Source: Propionispira arboris
Lineage (GTDB): Bacteria > Bacillota > Negativicutes > Selenomonadales > Selenomonadaceae
Length of the DNA: 64,000 nucleotides
Direction of reading: 5' to 3'
Assembly: GCF_900109225.1 (NCBI RefSeq)
Contig: NZ_FNZK01000020.1
Coordinates: 1-64,000 of the forward strand
Part shown: in pieces, positions 55,795 through 64,000 of the stretch
Position numbering within the stretch: the stretch's first letter is position 1
Layout: each line of letters starts with the position of its first letter
The notes under the pieces: model-generated
Told to the model about the DNA's origin: nothing
Databases searched by the model: none
What the model saw: only the letters and a program-made list of their open reading frames with translations
Translations under genes and position numbers: made by a program

Positions 55795-55871
55795 TGGTGA
55801 CCCTGGCAGGAGTCGAACCTGCGACCCTTTGATTCGTAGTCAAATACTCTATCCAGCTGAGCTACAGAGTC
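55795..55871 (-). tRNA. tRNA-Arg (ACG)
   Basis: Cloverleaf on the minus strand with acceptor stem GACTCTG/CAGGGTC (one G-T pair), D-loop AGCTGGATAGAG, anticodon loop CTACGAA (ACG, read as ICG) and T-arm GGTTCGACTCC; encoded CCA. It lies 27 bases before tRNA-His in the same transcript. Confidence 0.96.
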
Positions 55872-55938
55872 ACTTTGTCTCGCGTTACTTTTAATATTAT
55901 ATTGATTTATCCCTTACTTGTCAAGCTGTTTTTGTTTT

Positions 55939-56373
55939 TTATTGATTGGATTTAGCAAAACGCCCCCCGTACGTTTCGCAAATTTGCTCCTGTGCCGCCT
56001 CTGGTTTTTCATTAACCATCAAACCTTCTTCAAATAAATGTGCTCCCGCCATGACAACCCGCTTTTCCCAATCGCGCATCCATTCACCGTCACCCCAGCC
56101 ATAAGAACCAAACAATCCGATCTGTTTTTCTTTAAGATCGCCTTCAATGCCTGTAAAAAAAGGTTCAAATTCAGATTCCTCGAGTACTTCCGCTCCCATT
56201 GCTGGACAACCAAACAAAATAGCATCATATTTTTTGATTTGCCCCGCATCGACTGAATCCACACGAAATACATCAACGGATTGACCCGCACTTTCTATAC
56301 CACGTTGAATCGCCTGCGCCATAATTTCCGTATTTCCTGATCCACTCCAATAAACCAATACAATTTTTTTCAT
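55939..56373 (-). CDS. Flavodoxin
   Basis: A 144-residue short-chain flavodoxin. The FMN phosphate loop is YWSGSGNTEIMAQAI (residues 8-22), with the isoalloxazine loops around GCPAMGAEVLEES and GSYGWGDGEWM. The C-terminus has Asp/Glu patches typical of electron carriers. It follows the DUF3793 gene on the same strand and the pair shares a Fur-box promoter, which fits replacement of ferredoxin when iron is scarce. Confidence 0.92.
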   Translation of the reverse strand: MKKIVLVYWSGSGNTEIMAQAIQRGIESAGQSVDVFRVDSVDAGQIKKYDAILFGCPAMGAEVLEESEFEPFFTGIEGDLKEKQIGLFGSYGWGDGEWMRDWEKRVVMAGAHLFEEGLMVNEKPEAAQEQICETYGGRFAKSNQ

Positions 56374-56422
56374 TGTTATCGCTCCTCATTTTTATTTTTC
56401 TAATATTATGTAATGACTTGCT

Positions 56423-56992
56423 TTACACGGCTCTTGCTAACTCGATAATGGATGTTCCATTATTCAACCGTCGGCAAAAAACATCACTACATTTTGTATA
56501 ACGTTCAAAAAGTTTTTCAGCTGCATGGATATCCGAATAAACTTTCCAGTAGCCACAAAGTTTAAATTTTTGCCCTTTATTTTCAATAAACCCAATAACA
56601 TCTGCATATGGATAGCCCAAAAACAAACCAATTTCATGGGGAAATGTTTTTTTCAGCTGCATCCTAATTTTAAGATATATAAGACATTCTTCGACACCAT
56701 CGGATTGTCGATAACCTAAAGATAAAAGCAAATCTCTATTTGGGGGCTGTGTTAAAATTTGCGCTAAAGCAGTTTTACGATAAACAAGAACAAGAAAATA
56801 ATGTGGACTTTCTGAAAGAACCTCAAAAAAAATGCCTTTGCAGTTTAAACATTTTTCATATTCCTGTAATAAACTGAAAAAATCATTCATTTTTCGTTTT
56901 TGTACGGTAATCAAATTGCCAACTTTAATGCCAGCAAGAGTTGGTGCACAATGCAGGGCCAGTAATTGTTCAAATTTCCTGTTTTCAACCAT
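56423..56992 (-). CDS. DUF3793-family protein
   Basis: A 189-residue protein with LLALHCAPTLAGIKVGNLI at the N-terminus and HEIGLFLGYPYADVIGFI, GYWKVYSD in the second half, matching the DUF3793 family. No function is established. Members often sit beside a flavodoxin, as here (50 bases apart). The start has GAGGAG. A Fur-like palindrome lies about 75 bases upstream, which suggests an iron-limitation role. Confidence 0.82.
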   Translation of the reverse strand: MVENRKFEQLLALHCAPTLAGIKVGNLITVQKRKMNDFFSLLQEYEKCLNCKGIFFEVLSESPHYFLVLVYRKTALAQILTQPPNRDLLLSLGYRQSDGVEECLIYLKIRMQLKKTFPHEIGLFLGYPYADVIGFIENKGQKFKLCGYWKVYSDIHAAEKLFERYTKCSDVFCRRLNNGTSIIELARAV

Positions 56993-57066
56993 AAGTTGCT
57001 CCTCATATAATAAAATTTATCAATAACTCGTCTATTTATTGATTTGTCTTTTTCTATTATAGTTTA

Positions 57067-57092
57067 TTTGATAATGATTTTCAATATCAAAT
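57067..57092 (-). promoter_or_regulatory. Fur-box-like palindrome before DUF3793-flavodoxin
   Basis: TTTGATAATGATTTTCAATATCAAA contains TGATAATGATT followed by the matching inverted half-site, close to the Fur consensus and symmetric over 25 bases. Confidence 0.72.
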
Positions 57093-57110
57093 TTGAATTA
57101 TTTATATTTT

Positions 57111-57156
57111 AGCGAAAAAAAAACTGTTCATCATTATGATGAACAGTTTTCCGCTA
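57111..57156. terminator. Terminator after map
   Basis: AAACTGTTCATCA pairs with TGATGAACAGTTT around a TTA loop. The outer AGCG/CGCT extends the stem across A/T bulges. It lies 13 bases beyond the map stop codon. Confidence 0.88.
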
Positions 57157-57168
57157 AAGAAAAAATTC

Positions 57169-58041
57169 TTATTCTGATAAAGCTTCGACGCCGTCTTCGG
57201 TAATCAAAAGTGTTTTTTCCCATTGTGCTGACAAGGAATGGTCTTTTGTATAAACCGTCCAATTGTCTTTTCTATCAACAATCACTTTGTATTTACCAAT
57301 ATTAATCATCGGTTCAACCGTTAATACCATCCCAGGTACTAACAACATACCTGTGTTTTTTTCACCAGTATGGGGAACAAACGGTTCTTCATGGAATTGT
57401 TTTCCAACACCGTGTCCGCCCAGTTCCGTTACAACAGAGTAGCCATGCGCATGCGCATGCGCTTCAACGGCTGCACCAATATCGCCTAAAAATCCCCAAG
57501 GTTTAATCGCTGCAATACCAAGTTCCATACATTCTTTGGCTACTCGCACTAAGGTTTCGGCCTCTACAGAAGCCTTTCCAACAATAAACATCCTTGATGC
57601 ATCGGCATAATAACCATCTAGTATCGTTGTGATATCAACATTAACAATATCACCATCTTTGAGAATGGTTTTTTTTGATGGAATTCCATGACACACTACA
57701 TCATTAATCGAAATACAAATACTCTTTGGATATCCTTCAAAATTCAGACACGCTGGAATACCACCCTGTTCAATAATAAAATTATGGGCGAGCTGATTGA
57801 GCGTTTCTGTATCAATTCCAACTTTTATATTGGCGCCTACTAAATCCAAAGCCGCATTATTGATCGTCGAACTCTTGCGAATTCCTTCAATGTCTATATC
57901 ATTTTTAATTATACTTTTAGGTGGTCGAACCTGACCTTTTAATATATCCAAAGGAATATTTTTTATCTTTTCATCAAAACTCAAATGGCATTTCTTATAT
58001 TTACGACCGCTGCCGCACCAACACAAATCATTTCTTGTCAT
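57169..58041 (-). CDS. map: Methionine aminopeptidase type I with N-terminal SEC-C zinc motif
   Basis: A 290-residue enzyme that removes the initiator Met. The N-terminus carries a SEC-C motif, CWCGSGRKYKKCH (residues 7-19), which in other proteins binds zinc and contacts ribosomal or SecA partners. The pita-bread core supplies the metal ligands in NVDITTILDGYYADASRMF (two Asp), GGHGVGKQFHEEPF (His), LTVEPMI (Glu) and a last Glu near QWEKTLLIT. The linker before GYSVVTELGGHG is His-Ala rich (HAHAHG). The ATG at 58041 has GAGAGG. The map/SEC-C fusion is known in Firmicutes. Confidence 0.94.
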   Translation of the reverse strand: MTRNDLCWCGSGRKYKKCHLSFDEKIKNIPLDILKGQVRPPKSIIKNDIDIEGIRKSSTINNAALDLVGANIKVGIDTETLNQLAHNFIIEQGGIPACLNFEGYPKSICISINDVVCHGIPSKKTILKDGDIVNVDITTILDGYYADASRMFIVGKASVEAETLVRVAKECMELGIAAIKPWGFLGDIGAAVEAHAHAHGYSVVTELGGHGVGKQFHEEPFVPHTGEKNTGMLLVPGMVLTVEPMINIGKYKVIVDRKDNWTVYTKDHSLSAQWEKTLLITEDGVEALSE

Positions 58042-58259
58042 AATTATAACCTCTCTTTTTTCTTTCTAATAATATTATATGACCTTTTGTCAAGTGATAC
58101 GATTATAAATTTTTCTAAAAACAAATTTTTTGCAATCCATATTGTGTTCTGTATTGCAAAAATGTATACTAGAAGTAAATAATTGAATACGGTTTTTCTT
58201 CGCTATCCGTTCGTACTTATCTTTCATTTTGTTACATTACATAGCAAAGGAGAAACTCT

Positions 58260-58673
58260 ATGAATATTGCCTTTTTTTTAATTCCCAAAAAAGATGTCGT
58301 TTGGCTAAATTCAAATGCCAGTATGCGACAAGCACTCGAAAAAATGGAATATCACCGGTATACAGCGATTCCACTGATTGATGATGATGGAAAATATGCC
58401 GGTACTTTGACTGAAGGGGACCTGCTCTGGAAACTAAAAAATGCCTCCGGCTTCTCATTTCATGATACGGAACAAATTAAGATTAAAAAAATCCCGCATC
58501 AAATAACGAATCAAGTCGTGCAAATCAGTGCCGAAATGGAAGACTTATTATCTCTGGCAATCGCGCAAAATTTTGTTCCGGTAGTGGATGATCAAAATAT
58601 TTTCATTGGCATGATTCGCCGCCGTGAGATTATCGAATATTACGCGAATTTTTCAAAACGCAAAGTCATCTAA
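58260..58673 (+). CDS. Stand-alone CBS-domain protein
   Basis: A 137-residue protein made of two CBS motifs: one with IPKKDVVWLNSNASMRQALEKMEYHRYTAIPLIDDDGKYAGTLTEGDLL (residues about 8-60) and one with FVPVVDDQNIFIGMIRRREII (about 100-128). Such pairs bind adenine nucleotides and may sense energy status. AAAGGAG precedes the ATG. There is no partner domain; a strong terminator follows. Confidence 0.88.
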   Translation: MNIAFFLIPKKDVVWLNSNASMRQALEKMEYHRYTAIPLIDDDGKYAGTLTEGDLLWKLKNASGFSFHDTEQIKIKKIPHQITNQVVQISAEMEDLLSLAIAQNFVPVVDDQNIFIGMIRRREIIEYYANFSKRKVI

Positions 58674-58692
58674 ATCTTATCAGTAGGACATC

Positions 58693-58735
58693 AAATACCT
58701 TTCGCTTTAGAACAAAACTAAAGCGAAAGGTATTT
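58693..58735 (+). terminator. Terminator after the CBS gene
   Basis: ATACCTTTCGCTTTAG and CTAAAGCGAAAGGTAT form a perfect 16-base stem with a 7-base AACAAAA loop. Confidence 0.88.
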
Positions 58736-58823
58736 ATCTATATCCCCCCCTATCGTCTTTTGCTGATAGACTTATAGTCCAAGCTGGATTCTTTAATTCA
58801 TTATATATTTTGAGGTGTACCCT

Positions 58824-59393
58824 ATGAAAAATTTTTTATATCTTATGTCGTTCTTGTTTTGTATATGTGGTACTATATTGTTTTTTACAAATGCAAAATT
58901 GATCCAAAACACTTTTTCTAGTGAAATAACACCCGCTACACAAGCTGCAAATGAGAAAGCCTCGGTCATGCGAAATGCCTTGTATCCAACCCTGCCGCCA
59001 GAAGCGAACGGTAACATTATAATAAAACCACTTACTTCAAATCCAAATCAATATATCATATTATGTAAATTTACATTAAATGATACATCCGCTGATGCGA
59101 AATTACGAATGCAGACGATCTGCCGTGATTTTATATTTATGACATATAAAACCGCGTTGGAAAATCAAATTGATATTGCTGCTTCAACCGTTTTCATTCG
59201 CTGCCCGGATGATCGTATCGGTTTAACCGTCGGTTTAGGTCAACAAATTGCCGCCAAATTTGAAACGACCTACTGGTCTCAGCCAAATGACAGCCCAGCG
59301 GATTTTATGTTATGGTTACAGGAAAACAAACATAATGCAGTCGACGCTTTTCATAAATGCACCTATGGCGGGATCTATGCAAAAAAAGAATAA
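58824..59393 (+). CDS. Unknown secreted or membrane-anchored protein
   Basis: A 189-residue protein I do not recognise. It has a hydrophobic N-terminus (residues about 4-22, FLYLMSFLFCICGTILFF), likely an uncleaved signal anchor, and a soluble domain with PTLPPEANGNIIIKPL, MQTICRDFIFMTYKTALENQID and FETTYWSQPNDSPADFMLWL. The start is the ATG at 58824, with GAGGTG upstream; a GTG at 58815 overlaps it. Base composition is like the neighbours. No terminator is seen between it and the convergent carbonic anhydrase gene. Confidence 0.75.
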   Translation: MKNFLYLMSFLFCICGTILFFTNAKLIQNTFSSEITPATQAANEKASVMRNALYPTLPPEANGNIIIKPLTSNPNQYIILCKFTLNDTSADAKLRMQTICRDFIFMTYKTALENQIDIAASTVFIRCPDDRIGLTVGLGQQIAAKFETTYWSQPNDSPADFMLWLQENKHNAVDAFHKCTYGGIYAKKE

Positions 59394-59425
59394 AAGAAAC
59401 CTCTAGTAGATCTTACTGCTTCAAT

Positions 59426-60055
59426 TTACGCATTCCCCAGCAAAAATTCACCTGTTTCTTTATCATGAATAAAAATTTCGCCCGTTTCGATAATATAATG
59501 CCAGCCACTCAGTTTCAATTTTCCTTGCATTACTCTTTCATAAATATAGGGATATGTCATCAAATGAGTCAACTGTTCAACAACATTGGCCTGCTCCATC
59601 ATCCATTGCCGCGCTGCTAAATCCGTTTCTGGAATCCGTTTCATAACACGATCTTTCACCGGCTCCATCAGTTCAAGCCACTTTTTGATATGAGGCAGCG
59701 TATCATCCAATGGATCTTTCTCAGCCAAAACAGCGCCGCAACCACCACAATTAGAATGCCCGCAAACAATTATGTCGCTGACATTTAAATAAAGTACTGC
59801 GTATTCAACAGCTGACGTCGTTGCCAAGTATTCAGTTGATTCACGATAAGGCGGTGCAATATTGCCAATATTACGAATAATAAACAATTCACCGGGCAAA
59901 CTGCCCGTAATCATATTCGGATCAATACGAGAATCGGAGCATGTAATAAACAAAGTTTGTGGTTTTTGTTGTGATTTCAATTTTTGAAATAACTCTCTAT
60001 GTGTTTCAAAATCTCCACGTCTAAATTTCATGATTCCATCTAAAAGTCTCTGCAT
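59426..60055 (-). CDS. Beta-class carbonic anhydrase
   Basis: A 209-residue zinc enzyme interconverting CO2 and bicarbonate. The zinc ligands are Cys39 (ITCSDSRIDP, with Asp41-Arg43 dyad), His100 and Cys103 (VCGHSNCGGC). The stretch RNIGNIAPPY is characteristic of the family. GGAAGGGG precedes the ATG. Bicarbonate supply would support carboxylation reactions in propionate metabolism, but no genomic link is visible. Confidence 0.95.
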   Translation of the reverse strand: MQRLLDGIMKFRRGDFETHRELFQKLKSQQKPQTLFITCSDSRIDPNMITGSLPGELFIIRNIGNIAPPYRESTEYLATTSAVEYAVLYLNVSDIIVCGHSNCGGCGAVLAEKDPLDDTLPHIKKWLELMEPVKDRVMKRIPETDLAARQWMMEQANVVEQLTHLMTYPYIYERVMQGKLKLSGWHYIIETGEIFIHDKETGEFLLGNA

Positions 60056-60212
60056 AATAACGCCCCTTCCTTTGTATGTGAAAATTAAAACAAGCTTTTA
60101 TTGTATATACTACCATAAATTCTATATTTCCTACAGAAAAATCAAGAAATTTCGAACATAACCAGGAAAAACAATTTAAAATTTTCGTCGTAAAATTCAA
60201 TTTATACACAAA

Positions 60213-60254
60213 TAAAAAGAAGTATAGCTTCCTATACGCCTATACTTCCTTTTA
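60213..60254 (-). terminator. Terminator after the BASS transporter
   Basis: On the minus strand GGAAGTATAG pairs with CTATACTTC and is followed by TTTTTATTT. It lies just past the stop codon at 60266. Confidence 0.85.
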
Positions 60255-60265
60255 TTTTATGTTTT

Positions 60266-61231
60266 TTAAACTTTTGAATCCAGATCCACAGTTTCAGCCA
60301 TCGTAGGTTCTATTTCATCTTTTGCTCCCCAGTAACCAGCCAGCAATGAACCTGTGAAATTGTGCCAAACGCTAAAAATCACCCCTGGAATTGCTGCGAC
60401 TGGATCTAAATGCGCAATTGCCAGAGCTACAGCCAGGCCTGAATTTTCCATACCAATTTCAAAGGAAACTGCTTTTGCTTTTTTGTGCGGCATCCCAACC
60501 AACCGGGAAATACCATAACCAAGACTAAGGCCAAATCCATTATGCAATGCAACCGCCACGAAAGCAATCGCCGCAATCGTCACCAGTTTAGCAGCGCTTA
60601 GTGCCACAACAATCGTAATAATTGCAATAATCGCCACGACCGAAATCAGTGGAATCAACGTCATAATTTGCTTCACAAACGAATAACAAAAAGTTCGCAG
60701 CAGTAAACCTAAAACGATCGGGAATAAAACTATTTTTAAAATATCAATCAATAATGCATCGGCTTGAATTGGAATCAAAGTACCAGCCAGCCATAAAAAA
60801 ATAAAAGGCGTAACAATCGGAGCCAGCAAAGTATTAACACTGGAAATCGTAACAGAAAGTGCAGTATCGCCTTTCGCAATAAACGTCATAACATTTGAAG
60901 CCGTACCACTTGGACAGGCACCCACCAAAATAAGTCCCGCCGCCAGCAAAGGTGGTAAATCCAAGACCTTTGCCACACAAAAAGCCACCGTCGGCATAAC
61001 AAGGTAACGCAAGAGCACACCATACGCAACATCTTTAGGACGCGTAAGAACTAATTTAAAATCGCCCAATGTCATTGTAAGTCCCATGCCAAGCATAATT
61101 AGCCCCAACAGATATGAAATTGATCCGGCAAAAGGTTTAAATGGTTCTGGAAACAAAAAAGCCGCTACAGCAAAAACGATCACCCATAAAGGAAAAAGTC
61201 TTGTAATTATTCCAGCAATATTATTTATCAT
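60266..61231 (-). CDS. BASS-family sodium-dependent transporter
   Basis: A 321-residue protein of the bile acid:sodium symporter family with ten helices. LGLIMLGMGLTMTLGDFK, LVGACPSGTASNVMTFIAKGD and FEIGMENSGLAVALAIAHLDP are the family's Na+-site and crossover motifs. The bacterial members carry 2-keto acids, pantoate-type compounds or bile acids; the substrate here cannot be told. The start at 61231 follows GGGAG. It is a single-gene unit. Confidence 0.9.
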   Translation of the reverse strand: MINNIAGIITRLFPLWVIVFAVAAFLFPEPFKPFAGSISYLLGLIMLGMGLTMTLGDFKLVLTRPKDVAYGVLLRYLVMPTVAFCVAKVLDLPPLLAAGLILVGACPSGTASNVMTFIAKGDTALSVTISSVNTLLAPIVTPFIFLWLAGTLIPIQADALLIDILKIVLFPIVLGLLLRTFCYSFVKQIMTLIPLISVVAIIAIITIVVALSAAKLVTIAAIAFVAVALHNGFGLSLGYGISRLVGMPHKKAKAVSFEIGMENSGLAVALAIAHLDPVAAIPGVIFSVWHNFTGSLLAGYWGAKDEIEPTMAETVDLDSKV

Positions 61232-61694
61232 AATTCAGCACTCCCGTATAAAACGACTTTTGTATATTACCAAAAGTCACTTAATTAAAATTTTAAAATT
61301 AATTATATAATACTGTTACAATAAAAACAAGCAGGAATATAAAAACTCAAGAAAATGAAAGTTTAAATGAACCATGAATTAACAATGAAAATCTAATAAA
61401 CAAAGCGAAAATACGATAAGTAACACAATAAGCAAAACCAAGCCCTCCTGCTAAATCAATTTATTTTATTTTACTACTAAAATATGACAAAATTGTGAAA
61501 TTTCAACCTGTGCGCAAATAAGTATCTGATATACTATTTTTAATAATATATAATGCATGAAAGAAATTTAGCCTATGCCTCATTCCTGACGATTACCATA
61601 TAGAATATTTAATACAACTTACTATAGATGATTTAAAACAGTGCGAATATATGGTATAATTTAAAAATAATTCGTACAAATGAGGAGTTTTCCA
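61232..61694. other. Divergent gap between the BASS gene and the 61695 gene
   Basis: This 463-base AT-rich gap carries copy B of the upstream repeat (61571-61620) and an extended -10, TGGTATAAT (61652-61660), for the plus-strand gene. Nothing else was recognised. Confidence 0.55.
61571..61620 (+). repeat. Upstream element, copy B (first copy at 11752)
   Basis: Shares CATTCCTGACGATT, CATATAGAATATTTAAT and CTTA in the same order as 11752-11802. It lies 75 bases before the plus-strand gene at 61695 and 32 bases before a TGGTATAAT sequence. Confidence 0.6.
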
Positions 61695-62237
61695 ATGGAT
61701 ATTCGGCAATTATTTGTTTTAGAACAAAAAAAAGAAGAAAAAATTCTCTTATTAGATAAATGGGACCAAAAATTCAATGAACAGATTACCGCTTTCAAAA
61801 AAACGATCTTCGCTGAATTCGATGCGTTTTTTGAAAACAATAATTTTCCATTTACTTTAACTGAAGAAACCCCGACAAAACACATTATGAGCTATAAAGA
61901 ACATACTATTATTTTAGAAAATACAGCCAACAAATATAATAACCTGCAATTCCACCTTTCCTTGCGATTTGCTTTTGATATCAAGGAAAATATTATCAAA
62001 ATAAACTACATTCCACAGCACTCACCCTCTTGGCAAAATGAAATCGCCCATACTGAAAATGCATCTGATTTAGAAAAAATAATCGTTTCTGATTTAAATA
62101 AAATCAACAAAGAAATTTTTCTTATTGAACACCAACTAAATAATCTTGACACCTTAAGCTGGCGTTTTAATTATCCAAAGCCCTATTATACGAGTATCTC
62201 AAACCTATTAAAATATCTCTTATTAGAAAATAACTAA
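61695..62237 (+). CDS. Unknown soluble protein
   Basis: A 180-residue protein I do not recognise. It is rich in charged residues with a helical N-terminal part (DIRQLFVLEQKKEEKILLLDKW) and a probable beta-strand section (HTIILENTANKYNNLQFHLSL, IIKINYIPQHSP). There is no signal peptide or membrane segment. The start is the ATG at 61695 with GAGGAG upstream; an earlier in-frame ATG at 61680 overlaps that site. It has a promoter-like extended -10 and shares an upstream element with the CNNM gene. Confidence 0.75.
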   Translation: MDIRQLFVLEQKKEEKILLLDKWDQKFNEQITAFKKTIFAEFDAFFENNNFPFTLTEETPTKHIMSYKEHTIILENTANKYNNLQFHLSLRFAFDIKENIIKINYIPQHSPSWQNEIAHTENASDLEKIIVSDLNKINKEIFLIEHQLNNLDTLSWRFNYPKPYYTSISNLLKYLLLENN

Positions 62238-62262
62238 ATCATCTACAGGACTTTTACAAATA

Positions 62263-62311
62263 AAAAACACATCAGGTCCCATCTGAAAATGGGAACTGAT
62301 GTGTTTTTTGC
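62263..62311. terminator. Bidirectional terminator between the unknown gene and the second chemotaxis gene
   Basis: AAAAAACACATCAGGTCCCAT pairs with ATGGGAACTGATGTGTTTTTT with one internal mismatch and a CTGAAA loop. The flanking genes converge on it. Confidence 0.92.
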
Positions 62312-62365
62312 TATTTATTGCTAAAGTACTATTTTTTCTATACGAACTTATAATTTCCCTTTGGT

Positions 62366-64000
62366 TTAAAAACGGAATCGGTGAACTGCTTTTTGCATGT
62401 TCCGGGCCATTTCCGCTAAGGCATTGCTGGAAGCTGCAATCTCTTGCGCGGAAGCAGATTGTTCTTCCGTAACAGCAGCTACATGCTCCGATTCAGCAGC
62501 TACAACTTTACTTTTACGATCAATTTCACCAACTGCTACAACAATCTGCTGGCTTCCTTCGGCCATATGATCGATAACCGTCGACATTTCCTTCATCTGA
62601 TCGGCTACACGAAAAACAATACTCTTGATATGTTCAAAAGCCGTCCCTGTAACCTGAACCACATCCACTCCTATGGCAACTTCTTTCGTACCATTTTCCA
62701 TAGCAGTTACTGCATCGGCTGTATCGGTTTGGATACCATCGATCAATATTGTAATCTGTTTCGCCGCGCCCTGCGATTGTTCTGCCAATTTACGAACTTC
62801 CTCTGCGACGACAGCAAAGCCGCGGCCTTGTTCACCGGCTCTGGCAGCCTCAATAGCCGCATTGAGTGCCAAAAGATTTGTCTGTGCCGCAATCCCTGAA
62901 ATCGTTTCTATAATCTGACCAATTTCCTTTGAACTTTCACCAAGTTTACTGACTACCTTTGAAGAAAAAGTTACCGTTTCTTCAATATATTTCATTTGCG
63001 TTACGGCTTTTGTAACCGCCTGAGCTCCATCGACTGCCGCTTGCGAAGCTTGTGAAGACTGTTCGGTTACTTCATTGACACTGGCAGCAGCCTCTTCGAG
63101 TCCAGCCGAAAGAGTCTGCACAACCGCTGATGTATGGTCGATCGACTTTAGTTGATGGGTCGCACTTTCTGCAACAGCCGTTATCGCCTGTGCCCCCTGT
63201 TCAGAAGCACGCGCTGACTGTTCTGCACTTGATGTCAGTTCTTCCGATGAAGCAGCCACCTGCTCAGCTGTATTGGCTACCGTTCGCATTACTTCAGACA
63301 AGTTCTTCTTCATTTGATTAAATGAACGCCCCAGCTCACCAATTTCATCATTCGTATCCACTAAAACATCAGGCTGCGATAAATTTCCGTCCGCAATAGC
63401 CGCTGCGGCCCTGCTGACCGCCTGTGCCGGACGAGAAATCTTCCGACTGATGTATTGCCCAATACCTAATGCGATGAATGCAACAAAAATATTAACAATT
63501 AGCAGCATCCGCTGAATCGAAACAACCTGCTCATTTGTAAGCTGTTCATCAGCTTTTACAAAATCATCGACATTGCTTATCATTTGTATGGAAGCTTCCA
63601 TGGCTGCCTTGTAAGGACGTCCCGCCTCTGACATATAACGGCTTACTTCATTTATATTATTTTCTTTTTTAGCAATAAAAGACTTTTCCGCAATACTTTC
63701 ATATTCTGCTTTGCCTTGATGTATCCTCTCAACAATTATTTTATTTTTTTCCACAGATAAAATACTTTCTAACTGTTTCAATTTATCCTCAGACTGCGTG
63801 CGATATGTATTGAATACCGTAATATCATTTGTATCACCCGTGAAATTAAAACGCCGCATCGCAACCGCTTCATTCGCAATATCAGCACTGATCCCTTGCG
63901 CTAAAGACATTTTTTCCATATGGCTTCGAGCCGCTTGGATATGCATCTGATTGAGCTGCCCTACCTCATAATAGGTAAATGCACTCATAACCGCTACAAT
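62366..64000 (-). CDS. Methyl-accepting chemotaxis protein, 4-helix-bundle type (N-terminus beyond the window)
   Basis: At least 544 residues are visible. The first transmembrane helix is cut by the window edge (codons before the ATG at 63988 read IVAV and continue the hydrophobic segment). It is followed by a helical periplasmic domain of 4HB type, a second helix ([20 protein letters not shown]), HAMP, and the signalling domain with [40 protein letters not shown]. The ATG at 63988 is therefore probably not the true start. Ligand unknown. Confidence 0.92.
   Translation of the reverse strand: MVAVMSAFTYYEVGQLNQMHIQAARSHMEKMSLAQGISADIANEAVAMRRFNFTGDTNDITVFNTYRTQSEDKLKQLESILSVEKNKIIVERIHQGKAEYESIAEKSFIAKKENNINEVSRYMSEAGRPYKAAMEASIQMISNVDDFVKADEQLTNEQVVSIQRMLLIVNIFVAFIALGIGQYISRKISRPAQAVSRAAAAIADGNLSQPDVLVDTNDEIGELGRSFNQMKKNLSEVMRTVANTAEQVAASSEELTSSAEQSARASEQGAQAITAVAESATHQLKSIDHTSAVVQTLSAGLEEAAASVNEVTEQSSQASQAAVDGAQAVTKAVTQMKYIEETVTFSSKVVSKLGESSKEIGQIIETISGIAAQTNLLALNAAIEAARAGEQGRGFAVVAEEVRKLAEQSQGAAKQITILIDGIQTDTADAVTAMENGTKEVAIGVDVVQVTGTAFEHIKSIVFRVADQMKEMSTVIDHMAEGSQQIVVAVGEIDRKSKVVAAESEHVAAVTEEQSASAQEIAASSNALAEMARNMQKAVHRFRF

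Noticed and set aside
57440-57470. ATGCGC triplet repeat inside map considered as a regulatory repeat
   Set aside because: It is coding sequence for a short His-Ala stretch and is explained by codon use.
1-64000. Phage, defence island, biosynthetic cluster or CRISPR array
   Set aside because: No integrase, phage structural gene, nuclease/defence signature, large synthase or spaced direct repeats were found. Apart from the transposase end at 1-191 the window reads as resident chromosome.

Overview
The window looks like a chromosomal segment of an anaerobic, AT-rich Firmicute that has an outer membrane (class Negativicutes). The basis is the mixture of Firmicute-type housekeeping genes (tig-clpP-clpX-lon-ysxC), two TonB-dependent receptors with an ExbB/ExbD/TonB motor, and a methylmalonyl-CoA mutase/MeaB set typical of succinate-propionate metabolism. 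Nearly all genes lie on the minus strand. The genus cannot be fixed from sequence alone.

Layout. 1-191 is the 3' end of an IS1182-like transposase. 0.3-5.1 kb holds a LysR regulator, a YjeH-like amino-acid exporter, an aminotransferase and the siroheme decarboxylase pair ahbA/ahbB. 5.2-11.6 kb is the protein quality-control cluster. 11.9-16.5 kb holds a CNNM/CorC-type protein, a ComFB protein, a zinc-type ABC pair with its Fur-family regulator, and a DUF805 protein. 16.5-22.4 kb holds an ABC-2 exporter with a small DnaA-N-like protein, a BtuF-like lipoprotein, a TIM-barrel protein that I interpret as the cobamide hydrolase CbiR, and a BtuB-like receptor. 22.5-29.0 kb is meaB, mutB, mutA and a divergent lactate/malate-type dehydrogenase. 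29.5-38 kb is a complete corrinoid uptake cluster (btuB, tonB, exbD, exbB, btuC, btuD, btuF) preceded by an exported CbiK chelatase. 38.8-45 kb is a nickel ABC operon (nikABCDE plus a methyltransferase) with a frameshifted CsoR-type regulator at its end. 45.2-48.3 kb is a flavodoxin and a feoA-feoB-Cys-rich operon. 48.5-52 kb is a second btuCDF set with cbiL. 52.4-64 kb holds two chemotaxis receptors, a cytosolic CbiK, tRNA-Arg and tRNA-His, a flavodoxin/DUF3793 pair, methionine aminopeptidase, a CBS protein, carbonic anhydrase, a BASS transporter and two unknown proteins.

The theme is tetrapyrrole and metal economy. Four cobalamin riboswitches, all on the minus strand, precede cbiL-btuFCD, cbiK, btuFDC-exbBD-tonB-btuB and, unexpectedly, the dehydrogenase-mutA-mutB-meaB operon whose mutase itself needs B12. 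The riboswitch cassettes at 29.05-29.37 and 38.22-38.54 kb are near copies, down to their paired terminators, with a compensatory change in a stem. Fur-box-like sites lie at feoA, at the DUF3793/flavodoxin operon, and inside the promoter of the exported cbiK. The most interesting points are the riboswitch over a B12-dependent pathway, the putative CbiR in a TonB/BtuF operon, the exported cobaltochelatase under apparent double control, and the one-base frameshift in the metal sensor. All family assignments are by recognition of motifs; no database search was run.
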